64,000 bases of DNA from Alentia gelatinosa (GCA_950022655.1 OX465588.1:26893525-26957524), one strand, 5' to 3'. Positions 22,806 to 36,604 are shown, counted from the stretch's first letter. The notes: a model not told the origin generated them from the letters alone. Program-made: numbers and translations.

Positions 22806-25800
22806 TCTAACCAGGGACACCTGGTGGTGGACAGCAGAAGCACTGACAAGGAAAACTCTAGTGACATCTTCCTTGGAAAGTGTATGCTGTTCCCAAAGCC
22901 CAGATGAGGCAGGGTTACAGTGGTTAAAGTTTGCCTTGGTGAATTGGGGCCATGTGCTGTTTGTCGCCCACGACTGCTTCAGTGCCCAGCAGATTGGATG
23001 TTGTGGTATTGTTGTATAAGTGAACGACAGAGACTTCAGTAGATTCCTTCCTGAACCCTCCCAAGTGTAACTAAAAGAAGACGGAGCGTTTATCGCAATT
23101 CCTCTGCAGCAGATGCTCAAATATAACAAAATGGGTAGGATCTTCTTAAGTCAGAAATGTTTATTTAAGGACAGTGGGGGAGGGACCTAAGACTTATAGT
23201 GAGTTCTTTTAACCTAATATTCCCTGAGCAAGATCAAAATAGGATTTCCAGAAAAATAATAGAAACGGGTAAATGTACGTGTTGAATGGTGCCTGTATAA
23301 ATAATGTGGAGATTTACTAAACACTCACATAGGCTTCATAACAATACCCTGATATGCCTTGAGATTCACTCAAATGCAACTTCCCCTGGAGTTATAGCCA
23401 GTTTTGTTTATAGTTGACTACATTTTCACATCTTTCCTACATGGTGAAATTATCCACTGACCACACACATGCAAATTGTGCAGCATAATAAGTATAATAG
23501 CTGATGTGAATGAAACACTTAGAGTTTGGCACAGTTATTACAAAACATGTTCACTGGTTATGCAGTCCTAAAATGTATAGTCACAAAGATGGATCTATTG
23601 GATGCCTATTTCTATCAACGAGTATGTGTCTTAAGGTAGAGCAGAACAAAATTGTTAGTCATACTTAGCGTCAGTTCCCACACGTATCCCTTTTTTCTGA
23701 ACACAGTGAATGTCCTATTATTAGTGAATGCTCCAACTTCCACCATGCCATACTACGTGTAGTGCCTTCCAGAAACTCACAGTGATGGGGTCAGTCATCC
23801 TTGTTAATCAAGCCTCAAGGCCAGGGTTGAGAGATGTTTGGCATTGTGATCAAGTTCCAATGATGGTATCAGTAAGGTTGGGACCCAGTCCTACTTAAAC
23901 AGTTAAAACACCATGCCATTTTTTTACCCTGAGTAACAGTAAATTAGACGGATATTTACCCTTTTCCTGTGCTTTGTAAATAATTGAAATATTGGTCATT
24001 TTAAGGACAGCATGGGTATTAATTCATCAGAATTGATAGAATAAAGTTTAGCTAACAAAATAGATAATTAGAGATTTTAGTTTACATTTGAAAAATGAGC
24101 AGAAACACTGCCAATTTCTCAGTTGAGGATGGTATGGTGCATGGCTTGCTTGCTGTCTCAGACTGAATAATTACATCTAAATCATGAGATTACACATCTA
24201 GGCATGACTGTTAGAATGTTGTGTAGATTCCTGTGCAGTTAGTCTGTGAGTACCATAGATGTGTTGGTGTACCGCCTTGCCTCACAGAATGGCCCAATGG
24301 AGAGTTGCATGTTGTCCGTGGCTGGGAGCGTATGATAATGATTTACATTGTTTAACAGACTTTTTCACAGAGATTATAATGGGCAATAGCTAGATTCATT
24401 TATCCCCACTGATTTTCCAAAAATGGTAGTGAACGAATCTCTAGTGTCTTCAACAGAAAGAGAAAAGCAAAGCTTGATGGTAGTTCGAGTTCCAAGTATG
24501 GTTGGTTTCACTTCCAGTTTGTATCGGCATCTGGTACTTCATACACCTGCTGGCTGTCAGGATTAGGTTGATAGGTACAGGCATGAGTTTTCTCTGGATT
24601 TTTCAAGACCTGCCATTGATGATATTGATATAGATCCCAGGCGGAAGTTTGAAGGGGGTCAACAGCTCATGGCTTCATGCTGTGAAATCAGTAAGTTTCC
24701 GGCCTCCACTCCTCCTCAAATGAAGCCATTTTGCTTTTAACTGAGGCCAAAAATTCACTTAGAAAAACTGAAAATATCGGAGCCTCTGCTCTTGGATCTT
24801 GAAGCCCCCAAACACTTGGCGCTTTTTGTCGCGATTTCCAATTCTCATGCTTGTATTTCGGCACTGTTTATAGACAGTTATGCCAGTTTCCTGTATTTTT
24901 TGTAAGGTGTATTAAATTGTCATCATATTGGAGACAGAGTGGAGATGAGCAGGGTTTGGAAATTGTCCTGATTCTTTTTCTAAGGCCTTACCAGTATCTC
25001 TGTATATCTACACTTATTCTTTTTCTTTAAAAAGTTTCCTGTGAATTACAATTCTTTCCCAGCTGATTTCTACTGTGGAACCAGCTTGTATGCCTGGATC
25101 GATTAAAAGTCAATGGTTTTCAGTCTAGTCTCTATATGAGGAATATTTCAATTTCTACTGAGATGTCAATTACAGTAGGGGCATTGAGTACTCCAATTAC
25201 TATCTTTCACGCTCGGCTCCATAGGGCATTGATATCATATGTGTTTGTATAGCCAACATTCAATCACTCCCATTATTTCAGCGATAAGAGAGTGACATCT
25301 TTGATCGTGTGTGGTTGGTGACTTGATTTGACACCATTTGAAAAGCATGGAGACGCAAAATAGTGGCCCGCTACAAATATAAAATAGTGTTTCCACATGT
25401 TAGATAGCAGTGGCTCATGCACATTCCGTCCATGCCAGAAGAGAAGGCTCTCTGTGTGCCTAGCATTCTTCTTTTGCATCAGCTTGGATTATGCTTCCTG
25501 TAGTAAGAGACATACAATGAATTCTGATTCACCCCACTTGAATAAACTTCTTCCGGTGATGCATAACCCTATACGCAGATTAAGTCTATCCATGGGAAAC
25601 CTCTATTGCTGCAAGATTACGGTCCAACCGCAACTCATTTTACAGATTTTAAACCAAAAAACACCTGCTGGTTTATTTTATACAAATTTCGAATTTGATG
25701 GTAACAGATGCAGGTTGCCAATGGAATGTATGGAAAATAATTTTCATTATTTTGGTATTCTTATTGTATTCTGAATTATGCTTGAATTATCTAATTTATT

Positions 25801-26100
25801 GACTTGAGTAGTTTCTGTGTATAGTAATTATTGTATGTAAAATTGGTTGTGTCTACTTTAGCTTTAATCGTTTGTCCTTTTTGGATTTTCGACTAAATAA
25901 GCATGGTGTTGGTAAAATTTGATTATTATGAAGTAAGCCAAGATTATGTATAGAATACTTTGTAGATTAACCAAATGACCTGTTCCTAAGATCCTGATTG
26001 GATAGACTGAGACCTTGCCGATGCTGTCATCTGGCTTTCCTCAAAGTGATGTAAACAAAGGTTGAAGTACATTCTGTTGAATAAACTGTTGACTTGAAAT
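22806..26100 (+). other. Probable CerS 3' UTR and flank
   Basis: No further coding exon is recognisable after the stop. AATAAA signals lie near 24042, 25541 and 26081, so the 3' UTR could be 1.2 to 3.3 kb long with alternative ends. Choice among them cannot be made by reading. Open frames here (for example 25397-25774) lack family signatures or splice logic. Confidence 0.4.
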
Positions 26101-28419
26101 ATGTATTTTTAGATGTTACATAATAGTTTACACGCAATGGTCTGTAATTTAGCCCCAGGGTTTCATGATATTATATGCAGACAATATAAAGATAACATGT
26201 TATCAGTTATGACCCATAGTGGTATATCAAACCACTGTAATGATGTATGTACTTTCAATGGTAATCTCTGCACTGTGTTGATGCTTGAATTGACATGCAC
26301 AGAACAAAATATATGATTCTTAATATGTAATGGGCATATCTCCACATTCGCTCAAACCTCTTTCCCATAATCTGGCTTCTGTTATGCAGGGTAATGAATG
26401 TTTTACGGCAGAACATGAAGACCATCTAGAATTGTTCTGACAAAGAATAAGTGTGTACTTATGTTGTGTTTTTTTGTGCGATACCAAAGTTCTAATAGCT
26501 GTGTGGTATAGATAGTCACTGGCTATCCCGACCGGCATTCTTCATTCCATGGTATCTTGATTTGTTTGAGCATAAAAATGCCCTCACAAATGTGTTTTTT
26601 ATGGTAGTGCAGAGAATATGCACTGAGAGACAGACACCCCAGTTAACCCCCGCTTTGGTGCAAACATCTGCCAAGTGTTGTGGCATAACTTGATGTATAT
26701 ATTTCACTATCTAATGGCAACAGACTTGATTTATTAGGTTACCTTTGACCACAGCTTGTATGTGCTGGGGGTCCTTTGAAGAGGCTATCATTTTAAGTTG
26801 GCAAATAATTCCATGTCTTTTGTTTTTCAAAGTAGACCTCAGGAGCGTTGAGAATAGCTTGATGTTCAATGCCTTGTTGTGCCTGCTGTCTTTAACTTAT
26901 TCATGCAATGATTCTTTCATGGGATGCATTATAGGAAAATGTCAGTTTTATTTCAGAGAATTGCCAAGACCACAGCTAGACATCCTAAGCTGCATCATAT
27001 TATATGTATTGCACATGAGTACTCGCATGCCTTGAATTTTGTACATAAACTTCGTAAAAAAGAAGAAAATTGTTTGTTATCATTGAATTTGTCCTTTATT
27101 GGTGTATATAGGAACTGTGTGCACTCATCCATGAAGGATTGCTGATTGCCAATTGCATCCCCTACAGGTAGCTAAATATATGTGTGCATTGATCCATGGA
27201 CTGAGGGGTAGGGCTTTAAATATCCAATCAATGCAAGCCCTTCCCTATTCATGAAATTCCTCTCCCTCCCTCCCTCCCCTCCAGGGGGCTTCCTTGTTAT
27301 CATAGTAATTAATTACTGCAGACATTTGAACTGCATTGAGTTTTTAGTATTTATTTTTTAATTGAGCAATCTCATTCTTTATCCTACCCCTCATATAAAT
27401 CTCCATAGACTCAACCTGGTGGGCCTGTATGCCACGGCTATGCCATATAATATTTATATGCCAGTGGTGACATATGAAGTTAAAAACATGTGACAGGGTA
27501 GGATAAAATCTAAACGTCACTCAATTTAATATAATTGTTTACATGGCATTCATTGTCTTCAGCTACAGATATCACTCAGCTCCGCTTCGTGATATCATTC
27601 CGCAAAGACAACTCATGCCATATAAACAATCATATGAAATTTCGTGATGTTTCATGATATTATTTCACATCAACTCTTATTTCCAAACACCCAATCCTCC
27701 TTTGAAGTACATCTATTATTAGACATCTCAGTGAGGGCTCTATCCGAACAATCAATGGTACCTTAACCAAGTATAGAGTAGGAATTTCGATTATCTTACT
27801 TCTCTTTAACATTGCAAAATGACAATCCTTTAATTGACACATCAGCCTGTTAATCACCAACTTCCCTTTTGTAGGGAACTGTAACCATCCTTAGAAATGT
27901 ATTCTGATTATATTAACATCTGCTTGCTCTTTTTTTAATATGAAACACAGTTGATGAACCTGGAACATAACAACTGGTAGAACCAACTTAGTTTAGTCAG
28001 AAAGACAGAAAATTATGTCAACCAAGAATAACATGGCACATAACATTTCATTTGGTATGAATATTTCTCTTTGAGTTGTGTATAAAACCTTAATCACAAA
28101 ATGATTTAATGGGATACAGCTAATAGAAGAACAGACATACAAACACAGGATTCTAACATTCTGGTATGAGCAAATTGACACTTTGTGAGGGGTGTGACAG
28201 GCTTCCTAGAGATTCATGGAGACCAGCCACCTCCCGTACCCAACCAATGGATTGGGACCAGAACTGGTTAACCTTGGGGCAGTCTAGGAAAAAAAATTCC
28301 AGAGTGTCTTTTTCCAAGCGGAGAAAGTATGTGTCTAATGAATTTGTAGGTATAAGTCTATTGACAATCCTCTATTGTAATGACTGCAATTTGGTTTCTC
28401 TAGTAATTTTATAGATATG

Positions 28420-28421
<2 letters not shown>

Positions 28422-28514
<93 letters not shown>
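28422..28514. repeat. (TA)n microsatellite, about 46 repeats, inside the LINE
   Basis: An uninterrupted TA run of 93 bp. LINE-derived coding sequence lies on both sides (HLWTG-type text before it and the FFLDCPKVNQFW stretch after it on the minus strand), so the run expanded within, or was inserted into, the retrotransposon. It creates meaningless Ile-Tyr open frames on both strands. Confidence 0.95.
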
Positions 28515-28517
<3 letters not shown>

Positions 28518-29302
28518 GGTCCAAAGGTGGCCATCCGTTTGGGGAAGACTATACTTAAGAGACCAATATTTTTCACTGACCGGTGGCTTGGTCCTGAAAG
28601 AATTGAGAACATAGTAGATTTTTCTGTTATTACTAGACCTAATATTAACAGCCATTCGAACAGAATCATTAATGAATAATGGATTAACCTCTTTCTTCAC
28701 ATTTTCAAAAAGACGTCTTTGATAACCAGGGGACAACCCTCCGTAAATGCAATACATGAAGAAAAGTACATGGAATTCCATATGTCTGCCTGATTTCCAC
28801 CTCAGACAAGCATGCCATTTCTGATAATATCATTATTGCCGTCTTTGTAAATATTGATAAATTTATTATGCCACAAAAACTTGTACTGAAGATCTTCCTC
28901 TTGTATAAGAAATCTAAGGTAGATTTTGTTCCAGATCTCTACTAGAGTCTTGTAAAACATAGACTCACACAATTGAAGCTGAATTACTCTCTTAGCTCTA
29001 AAATATTCTGTAATTGTTCTGAATGCTGGGTCTCTGTCCATGCAAAGGAATTCTGGAAGAACATAATCCCAGCAAGAGCATGACTCCTTGCAAAAGCGAA
29101 TCACTTTTTTTTTAATTCTAAAAAAAAACGAGGGTGGAGTATATACCAATGACACTGGGTACAACAAAATAGGTATAACGATAGATTTGATGATAGTTAC
29201 CTTTCCTTTCAGAGACATTCTTTTGGTTAACCATACTGAACAAATATGTCTACATTTATCAATATTGTCTTCAAAAATTACTTTGACAAATTTATCCTTT
29301 TT

Positions 29303-30012
29303 CTAAACATTCTTAAAGCATATGCCAAAAATTTTCACCATTTTTCTTTCCTGGATTGGTAAGTTGGAAGGGAGGTCATAACTGTCCTTTCCCATTCTCA
29401 TAACAAATGACTTATCATAATTAATCTTCAGCCCTGCATACCTATGAAATCTCTCCAGAATATCCAGGAGCCTGTACATTGACTGAACATCACCCAACAA
29501 ACAAGTGAAATCATCTGCAAACATCGAAATCTTCACAGATATAATTTTATATCTATCCCCTTGATATCTTCATTTTCCTGAATTGCAATAACTGCCAGTT
29601 CCACTAAAACTACAAACAGGTAAGGGGAAATACAGCATCCCTGACGGGTTCCCCTCGTTGGAGAGAACCAATTAGTATGAAATCCTGCATTAGCTATACA
29701 TGAAGAAATATCCCTATATATCAGTCTAATCTTATTGAGGAATTCATCCCCACATCCGAATAATGTGAGAGGATCAAAAATAGCTTCCCATGAGACTGAG
29801 TCAAATGCCTTTTCAAAATCGAGGACTAACAAGATTCCTTCTAATTCATTTGCATTTAAATAAGCAATAACATCTTGGATAATTCTGATATTAGAATCTT
29901 TATATGGGCCTATCAAAAAACCAGTTTGATTCTCATGAATAATGCACCGAAGGGGTGACTGAAGTCTTACAGCTAATGCTTTAGTTAGAATCTTGTAATC
30001 TGTATTTAACAA
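29303..30012 (-). pseudogene. Reverse transcriptase palm of the L1/Tx1-like element
   Basis: Best preserved part: the first catalytic aspartate in LDFEKAFD, the GTRQGCCISP motif, and the FADD box in MKISMFADDF. A stop and frame change near 29533-29536 separate the last box from the rest. Post-RT residues KINYDKSFVMRMG match the usual LNxxKS motif. Confidence 0.85.
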
Positions 30013-30735
30013 TGTAATAGGCCTCCAATTCTTTAATTCCAGTCTGCTTAGTCCCTTTAGGGATATGATACCTCTACGTTGTTCTGTACCTAGCCTACCA
30101 ACATTTTTAGAGTTAAAAAAAGATTTAATCAGAAAATCCTTCAGGTTCTGAGAGGTTCTAATCTAAGGATTCTTTCTCTAATGTAGAGATTCTTGGGATA
30201 CTTGGGTCTACTAATTCCTTGATATTATTTAGAAGTGATATGTTTCTTGTATAAACCTTTTTGTAGAATTTTTCAATTATGGTCAGTATCTTAGTTGAGT
30301 CAGAAGTATCATAATGTCTGCCACCCTCCACCACCGATAACTGTGAGATGCATTTGTTCATGTAATTCTCCTTAATGATATTAAAAAAATGCTTGTTAGG
30401 TCTTTCCCCTTTTAACGCCCAATTGCTTTTCGACTGAAAGAGCAGGGCTAGTGTGGCCTTACTCTCCTGGAATTCAATATCCTTCTTCAACGAATCTACC
30501 TCATACTGCCTATCTTCATCCTCCGAATCAGATTGGTCAGCAATTCATACCAAACTTTCAAGTTTCTCATGTATATTCTTAAGTTGTGACCTTTCCTCCA
30601 CCTTTTTCTTCTTAGCAAATTGAATAGACAAATGCCTAAGCTTAAATTCTATAAATATCCATCTCGGAGCAGGTTCTATCCCTTGTGTAGTCTCAGAGAG
30701 CTCTATTAACTCCTTCCTGACCAATGCCACATGTA

Positions 30736-32570
30736 TGAGCTAATGTATCAGAGACACGTATACTTTACATCTTTTCCTCAATACAGAAACTAGCAGGGTG
30801 TACATTTTTAACTTTCCCAAGTGTAAAGGCTGGCGAAAATGATATCCCCTGGTATCACTCTCCCTTGTTGATATGGCGTTTTAAACTCATTTCAAGGCTC
30901 ACAGGGTACCCAACTATTTGTAAACGACTAGTCGTTGACTGTGTCATACTATGATACTATGGCTAAAATTCTGTGTTACCTCAATTTTGTGCTACCTTAA
31001 ATTGAGTTAAACTGTAGTCTAAACACACTGCTTGTGTTATGGTATTATGACTTAAATTATGTGTCACCTAAATTCTATGCTACCTGAGATAGAGTTTACC
31101 TATAGTTTGTGTACAACAGGCATGTTGTTTGACTGTTGTTTGCATGTTGTAAACCTTTTGTGTTATTCTAATTCTTATGGCATTACCGGTATGGCATAAC
31201 GGCATTACAGCATTACGTTGATGAAATAAAACTTTGAACACCATGCCATCACATTTCAGTCTTGTTCATAAACCAGGGTAGGCAGCTACACCAAGTTTCT
31301 TGAAAAATGCCAAATTGGTTTCGCATGGAAGGACACACCTGATGCAAAGTCCCTTAGGGCAGGGTTATTTGTAGGGACCCTCCCCTCAAGTACCCTTATG
31401 ACTTAAGTACCTTTTGAGATAATAGGCCCCAAGGTGAACCTCCTTGCTGGCTTTCTTTTGGCTAGGTTAGATACTTATCTCCCAACTCAGCAGTGGGTAC
31501 ATCTGCTTTAAACATGTCTAAAGCGGAATTCACACAGTGGGAGTCATGTACCTCAAAGCGTTCAAAATCTCATTAGATTCTTTTCCTGTTAGTGGTAAAT
31601 GTCGCCAGGGGAAAAAACATGTCTCAGGGAAGTGGGACCCTACAATTTAGACCAGAAAATTGTGTTCGAGTAGAGAATCTCAGCAGGATTTGTCTCAGTA
31701 AAACTGTTTGCTCCAAATACCCCTATGAATATTGAGTCTCAGAGAAATGAGACCCCACCCTTTGGACCAGGAGATAATGTTCCAGTAAAGAATCTCAGCA
31801 GGATTTGTCTATAAAATACCCTTTGAGGTACATCAATCCCTCAGTTTAAAGGAAAACTGCACTCCTGGCATTTTAGGAAAATGTGCTCATATACGTCACC
31901 TAGAGGTTAGAATGCTCACCCAGGTTTTCAGCTTGCTGTAAAGGAACTAACAATTCACTATCAATGCACCAACTATAAAGGTCTGGTAAAATGGACAAGT
32001 GCTCAGTATCACAGTCAAGCAATAATAGCCCTACCCCCTCCCTTTCCACAACCACTAATACCTCTATTGACCACTCAAGAGCCTGTTCGTTCTGGCTCAC
32101 TTCTCTGATACCACTCTAAATTCACAATGCATGTACATTTCAAACTGTCAGATCTGATGGGACTTATCTGACTGTATAGCATTGAAACTTCCAAATCTGA
32201 TGGGACAGACCATACTCAATGGCATTTAAAGTATCTGATGGGACAGCCTCAAAGTTCTACACAACATTCAAACCATAGCTATTCCAGAGACAGGAAAGGA
32301 AACATACATAATCTCTATTTCTATATCATGATCAATATTCCTTTTAATGATACTTAAGAACAGCTATAAAATCCATTCTCTAGGTTTATTGAAACATTCT
32401 TGATATTGGATTCTTGATCAAATACAAATGGCCAAGATACAATATTTCATATGATATTCCCTTATTTTTATTTGATGTAGTAGTGTAAGTGTACCGCGCT
32501 CTTCCGTTATCAATGGAAATGACATTAGATCCTAGTCTTGGTAATCCAAGAATCTATTGGGGGTCTGTAA
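30736..32570. other. Intergenic spacer between LINE and minisatellites
   Basis: No gene recognised. Two near-identical stretches around 31620-31700 and 31740-31810 share CTCAG.GAA.TG.GACCC and AGAATCTCAGCAGGATTTGTCT, a local duplication of about 120 bp. At 32150-32240 the phrase TCTGATGGGAC recurs three times. Confidence 0.45.
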
Positions 32571-32574
32571 TGGT

Positions 32575-33020
32575 TTCAAGGGCAATATAGATTTAGGGCA
32601 ATATGGTTGAGGGCCAGTATGGTTTAAGGGCAGTATGATTGAGGTACAGTATGGTTGAGGAGCAGTATGGTGTTTTTTTTTTACCTTGGTGACATTTTCC
32701 TCATGGGCATCATGGTTTTGGGCCTTGGTGATGCTTTTCTCTATGGGCATTACGGTTTTCAACCTTGGAAATGGTTTTCTCCATGGGTATCATGTTTTTT
32801 TTGGGCCTGGATTATGGTATTATGGCTTTTCTCCATGGGCATCATGGTTTTTGGCCTTGGTAATGTTTTTCTTCAGGAGCATCATGGATTTTGGCCTTGG
32901 TAATGGTTTTCTCTATTGGCTTCATTGTTTTTGGCTTTGGTGATGTTTTTCACCATGGTCATCATTGTTTTTTGGCCTGGGTGATGGTTTCTCCATGGGC
33001 ATCAAGGTATTTGGCTTTGG
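32575..33020. repeat. Two adjacent minisatellites
   Basis: First, 32575-32670: about five units of 18-19 bp around GGGCAGTATGGTTGAG. Second, 32695-33020: about eight units of 39-42 bp around TTTTCTCCATGGGCATCATG and GGCCTTGGTAATGG. The second gives spurious frames of repeating MG.MVFGLG residues. Confidence 0.85.
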
Positions 33021-33687
33021 TGAGTGTAGTATTCTGAATGTTCTGCAGTATAATAGTAACCATCATAGTATTTCAGAGAACCTGCAGTATAAGCTAACAA
33101 TGTTAATGCACAGAAAAAATAACAACTCCAGCATGATTACAAGCCTCCTCTTCAATCAAAACACTACGCTGGCGACTGAGGTTGTGGAAATGTGTCAAGA
33201 AAGTATGTGAAGGTCCTGTAGAGCCCAACAAACTGTGAGTAGAGTGACTTTTTCAATACAGAGGAGGAAGAGTTGAGAGCCATTTGTGACAATATTTGCT
33301 GACCTGAGTAAATACATGCCTACTGGTAGTAAGTGGTTGTGACCTATTGACCTAAATCTGAAAGTATTGGTGCACAACACATTAAACTCATGTAATTATG
33401 TGATATGAATCTAGTGACATTCTCAAAGTGACATTTCATCACTAAAGTGAAATTGTGTGCAATTAAAGGAGAATACTGGGCATAAGGATTTAAAGGAGCA
33501 CTCCAGTCTTCAAAATTTAAAGGAGTACTCTAGCAAAATACAAAAGGGAAGAAAAAACTAAAGGGGATGTGTGACTATAATTATTGACATTTTCATCGAT
33601 GAAAATTACATATGATTTTTCAGACCCCTACAAGTGTGAAGTGTAAAAGTTTTTTAAAAAAAGGTAGATAATGCTGGTAAACATTTC

Positions 33688-34512
33688 ATGCCACTATCAT
33701 ACCCTGAGTTTAAGGTCACTGATCCTGATGTTGCGTTAAGAAGGGAAGATTGGCTAGAGGGTGCAGAAGCAACCATTGCTGTAACTCAACTGAAGAAACA
33801 GACTGGTAAGGAAGATCTTTTGTGGTACTGGCTTGGAACTTCATGTCGTAAAATTGTAAAACAGCTGCACAATGTTGATCTCGGTGCAGAAGACTGCTAT
33901 GATCAATTAGTGAAAGGCCTCAATGATCATTTTAAGACAAAACTAAATCAAGTATATGGCATGAATATGTTACACCAATTGAGACAAAATCCCAGTGAAT
34001 CTGTGGATAACTATCATATACAAGTAAAAGACAAAGTAGCAGCTATCAAGCTTGAATACCTCACAAAAGAGAAGATTGTCAAACTAATAACACTTTCACA
34101 CATTGTAAACTACTACCCGAACAAACAAGTGAAACACAACGCAATCAAAAGTGATCAAAGCTTAAAAGATTTCCTTGACAATGCACAAACATCAGAATGT
34201 ACAGATGCCAGAATCAAGGAAATGGAAACACCGGTCGAAGGATCGATAAGTGCTGTTGAGAAACATCAAAGTCATGGAAACAGCTGTGGTCAATTTAGGC
34301 GTCGGCATTCCCAGAGTCAAGGTCATTCTAAAGGCAAGAAATGCTACAAGTGTGGAGGTTCATGGCCTCACAAAGAAGACAAGAATAAGTGTTTAAGTTG
34401 CAATAGTATGTACATCCCCATAATGGAGATTGCCCTGCGCAGAGTCACAAGTGCAAGAAATGCAAGAACATTGGACATTACGAATCTGTCTGTTATACAA
34501 AGTCTAAAGTGA
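33688..34512 (+). pseudogene. Gypsy gag-like frame with zinc knuckle
   Basis: 274 codons. The middle section (LRQNPSESVDNYHIQVKD) is the retrotransposon gag signature that precedes the nucleocapsid part. A zinc knuckle-like CX2CX5HX6C pattern starts with CYKCGG at about 34342. Frame ends at 34512, before the protease frame. Confidence 0.75.
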
Positions 34513-34551
34513 ACAAGTGAGACAGGTGATAACGACTGTTATGACGTTTCA

Positions 34552-34875
34552 ATGGTGTTTGCGGTAAATAGTCTGAAATCGCAAGTGAGAACTGCTACAG
34601 TGAAGATCGGTGGTAAGAATATTGAGAGAATGATAGACTCTGGATCTGTTATAAACATTAGTGAAGATGAATTCCAACAAATGAATTTATCCAAGAGTGA
34701 ACTCCCACCAATTACACAAAAGTTTTGTGGCTACGCATCAGAAGGTAACCGTGTTGAGATACCTATGGTAGGAGTGTCTGATGCTAAAGTGAAGTGTCCT
34801 GCCACCATGCGCATGACATTCTCTAAAGTATATGTACTTCAAGGCAAAGGAAAGAATCTACTGAGAGACATCTGA
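34552..34875 (+). pseudogene. Gypsy aspartic protease relic
   Basis: 107 codons. The active-site triad is written DSG at 34636-34644, in the context MIDSGSVINIS, where the family normally has D(S/T)G. A hydrophobic strand (KVYVLQGKGKNLL) follows toward the C-terminus. It is separated from gag by a short gap and stops just before reverse transcriptase sequence. Confidence 0.75.
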
Positions 34876-35790
34876 AAAACTTGGACTTGTACAGTTCATG
34901 TGTAGTGTTAATGAAGTTGAAGAAAACATCACAGTTCGTTACAAAGATTGGTTTGAAGGAATTGGTAAAATGAAAGAGTTTCAAGTGAAGTTGAACATTG
35001 ATGAGAGTGTGAAATCTGTTCCTCAGAAACAACGTTGGGTGCCATATCACCTGTGTGAACAAGTCAACTAGGAGATTGAGAGACTGAACTCTCTGGACAT
35101 TATTAAAGATGCTGTTAGAGCAACCACTTGGGTTAGTCCATTGGTCATTGTGCATAAACCAAATGGTGAACTGAGATTATGCCTCCACAGTCGTGAGATC
35201 AATATGCTATCAAACGAGAGCGATACCAGATGAACACTGTTAAAGAATTAATAGTCGATCTGGATAGTTCACAGTGGTTCTCAAAGATCGATCTGAACAA
35301 GGGCTACCATCAATTGGAGTTGAATGAAGAAAGTAGGCCAATTACAACTTTTCAGACACAGGACAAGTTGTACAGATACAAACGTCTGTTTCGGTATCAA
35401 TTCTTCTGCCAAAGTCTTTCAGAAAAAGATTACAGATTTGCTCCATGGCATACCTGGTGTAAAGAATATGTCTGATGACATTTTCACCTACTCGAAGACA
35501 TTAGAAGAACACAAGATGACAAGAACAAGAAGCTCTAGGTTTAGTATGGGCCTGTGAGCACTTTGACCACTACCTAGTTGGTTCTGAGTTTGTCATCATT
35601 ACAGATCACAGCCCTCTGGAAAGCATCATGAACAATCTAATGTCAAATAACACAGCCAGGCTTCATAGGCTGTTTTTGTGTCTACAACCATACAGTGTTG
35701 AGGTGGTATATAGGCCAGGAAATCAAATCAAGCTGATCAACTCTCAAGACATCCACCAAAAGGAACAATTCCAAAGTCCTCATGGCTGGA
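34876..35790 (+). pseudogene. Gypsy reverse transcriptase and RNase H relic
   Basis: Reverse transcriptase pieces include WVSPLVIVHKPNGELRLCL, WFSKIDLNKGYHQLEL with the first catalytic aspartate, and an SDDI box at about 35471-35482 preceded by Met instead of the usual aromatic-x pair. RNase H text follows (ITDHSPLE, then VVYRPGNQIKLINS). A large deletion lies between the catalytic box and RNase H, because the usual thumb and connection region is missing. Confidence 0.75.
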
Positions 35791-35797
35791 TATACAG

Positions 35798-36128
35798 ATG
35801 GACCAAATATGCCTCCATGCAATGAACTACTATGAGCAGGCTCAAGAACCATTACTCAGGACCAAAATAATCAGTGAGACTGCAAAAGATGAAGAACTGC
35901 AGCAAGTGATCAAGTGTGTTATGAATCAACAATGGCATGAGCTGAGTGACTATTCTGTTCCAAACAAAAACGTAAAAGATGAACTGTCTTTGTTGAAAGG
36001 AACTGTGTTGAGGGGAGAGAGAATAGCGATACCAAGCAACTTAAGAAAGCAAACCATATCCATCGCACACAGTAGTCATCAAGGTGTGGTAAAGACTAAA
36101 GGACTATTGAGAGAGACTGTTTGGTTTC
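35798..36128 (+). pseudogene. Gypsy integrase N-terminal (H2C2) relic, split by an insertion
   Basis: Carries the linker and the histidine pair of the H2C2 zinc-binding domain in AHSSHQGVVKTKGLLR. The frame runs into the inserted element at 36133. Integrase-like residues DRLVEKVVDQ resume right after it at about 36612-36641, then the sequence changes to unrelated repeats, so cysteines and catalytic core are lost. Confidence 0.75.
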
Positions 36129-36132
36129 CTGG

Positions 36133-36604
36133 GGCCTGTTTTTCAGACAGTGACGTCTTTATTTGTAGTGATCACAAAAGAGTGACCAGTTGGGAGACCA
36201 AACCAGTGATCATGACCAAAAAGTGTTCCTCAGACCCAGTCACTTTTCAGCTGTTATGATCACTGTTGGTCCAAAGCCCCTTCAAAAACAAAAGCATGTC
36301 TCACATGTATGTTATTCAACAGAAAATTGTGAAATTTGGGAATTAGATAAAACAGATATAAATAATTCATTGCAAGAAATATTGTTTCATTTGATAGAAT
36401 GGAAGTGTATGAAATGAAATATGCCACCATTTGGGCTAAATGGTCACCAACTGGTCACAACTCTGGAACCGAAAACAGTGACCACGACAGTTTACCCCTC
36501 TAAATGGTCGCACATGTTATGAAGACTTATCTCTGGAACCCAAAGGTCTCCAAACGGTCACTAACTGGTCACTATAGGAAATGGTCATGACTAAAAAACA
36601 GGCC
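36133..36604. mobile_element. Non-autonomous DNA element inserted in the Gypsy integrase, 5-bp target duplication
   Basis: Ends GGCCTGTTTTTCAGACAGTG and, on the other strand, GGCCTGTTTTTTAGTCATG, a terminal inverted repeat of over 20 bp with few differences. It is flanked by the direct repeat CCTGG (36128-36132 and 36605-36609). Removing the element and one CCTGG restores the reading frame of the host integrase, which confirms the borders. Subterminal pieces with AGTGACCAGTT are also inverted. No transposase is encoded. Confidence 0.88.

Larger units (their letters stand above)
28190..30735 (-). mobile_element. 5'-truncated non-LTR retrotransposon, L1/Tx1-like
   Basis: Minus-strand ORF2 remains in several frames. 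In order: linker with WALKGERPNKHFFNII (30158-30490), fingers with NWRPITLLN and TDYKILTKAL (about 29990-30040), palm with LVLDFEKAFDSVSW and RGTRQGCCISPYLF (29533-30012), catalytic FADD (29303-29536), thumb with SLKGKVTIIKSIVIPILLYP (28802-29218), and a C-terminal piece ending in TLEFFFLDCPKVNQFWSQ near 28250-28300. No endonuclease is seen; the copy stops near 30735, as expected of 5' truncation. Frameshifts and stops make it inactive. Clade is judged from motif wording only. Confidence 0.85.

Noticed and set aside
22624..23019. 131-codon frame over the last CerS exon, and the opposite 139-codon frame
   Set aside because: Shadows of the real exon (22638-22805) and its 3' UTR. Kept only as a remark on the exon-skip product.
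28335..28781. Long Ile-Tyr repeat open frames on both strands
   Set aside because: Produced by the (TA)n microsatellite; only the flanks are LINE text.
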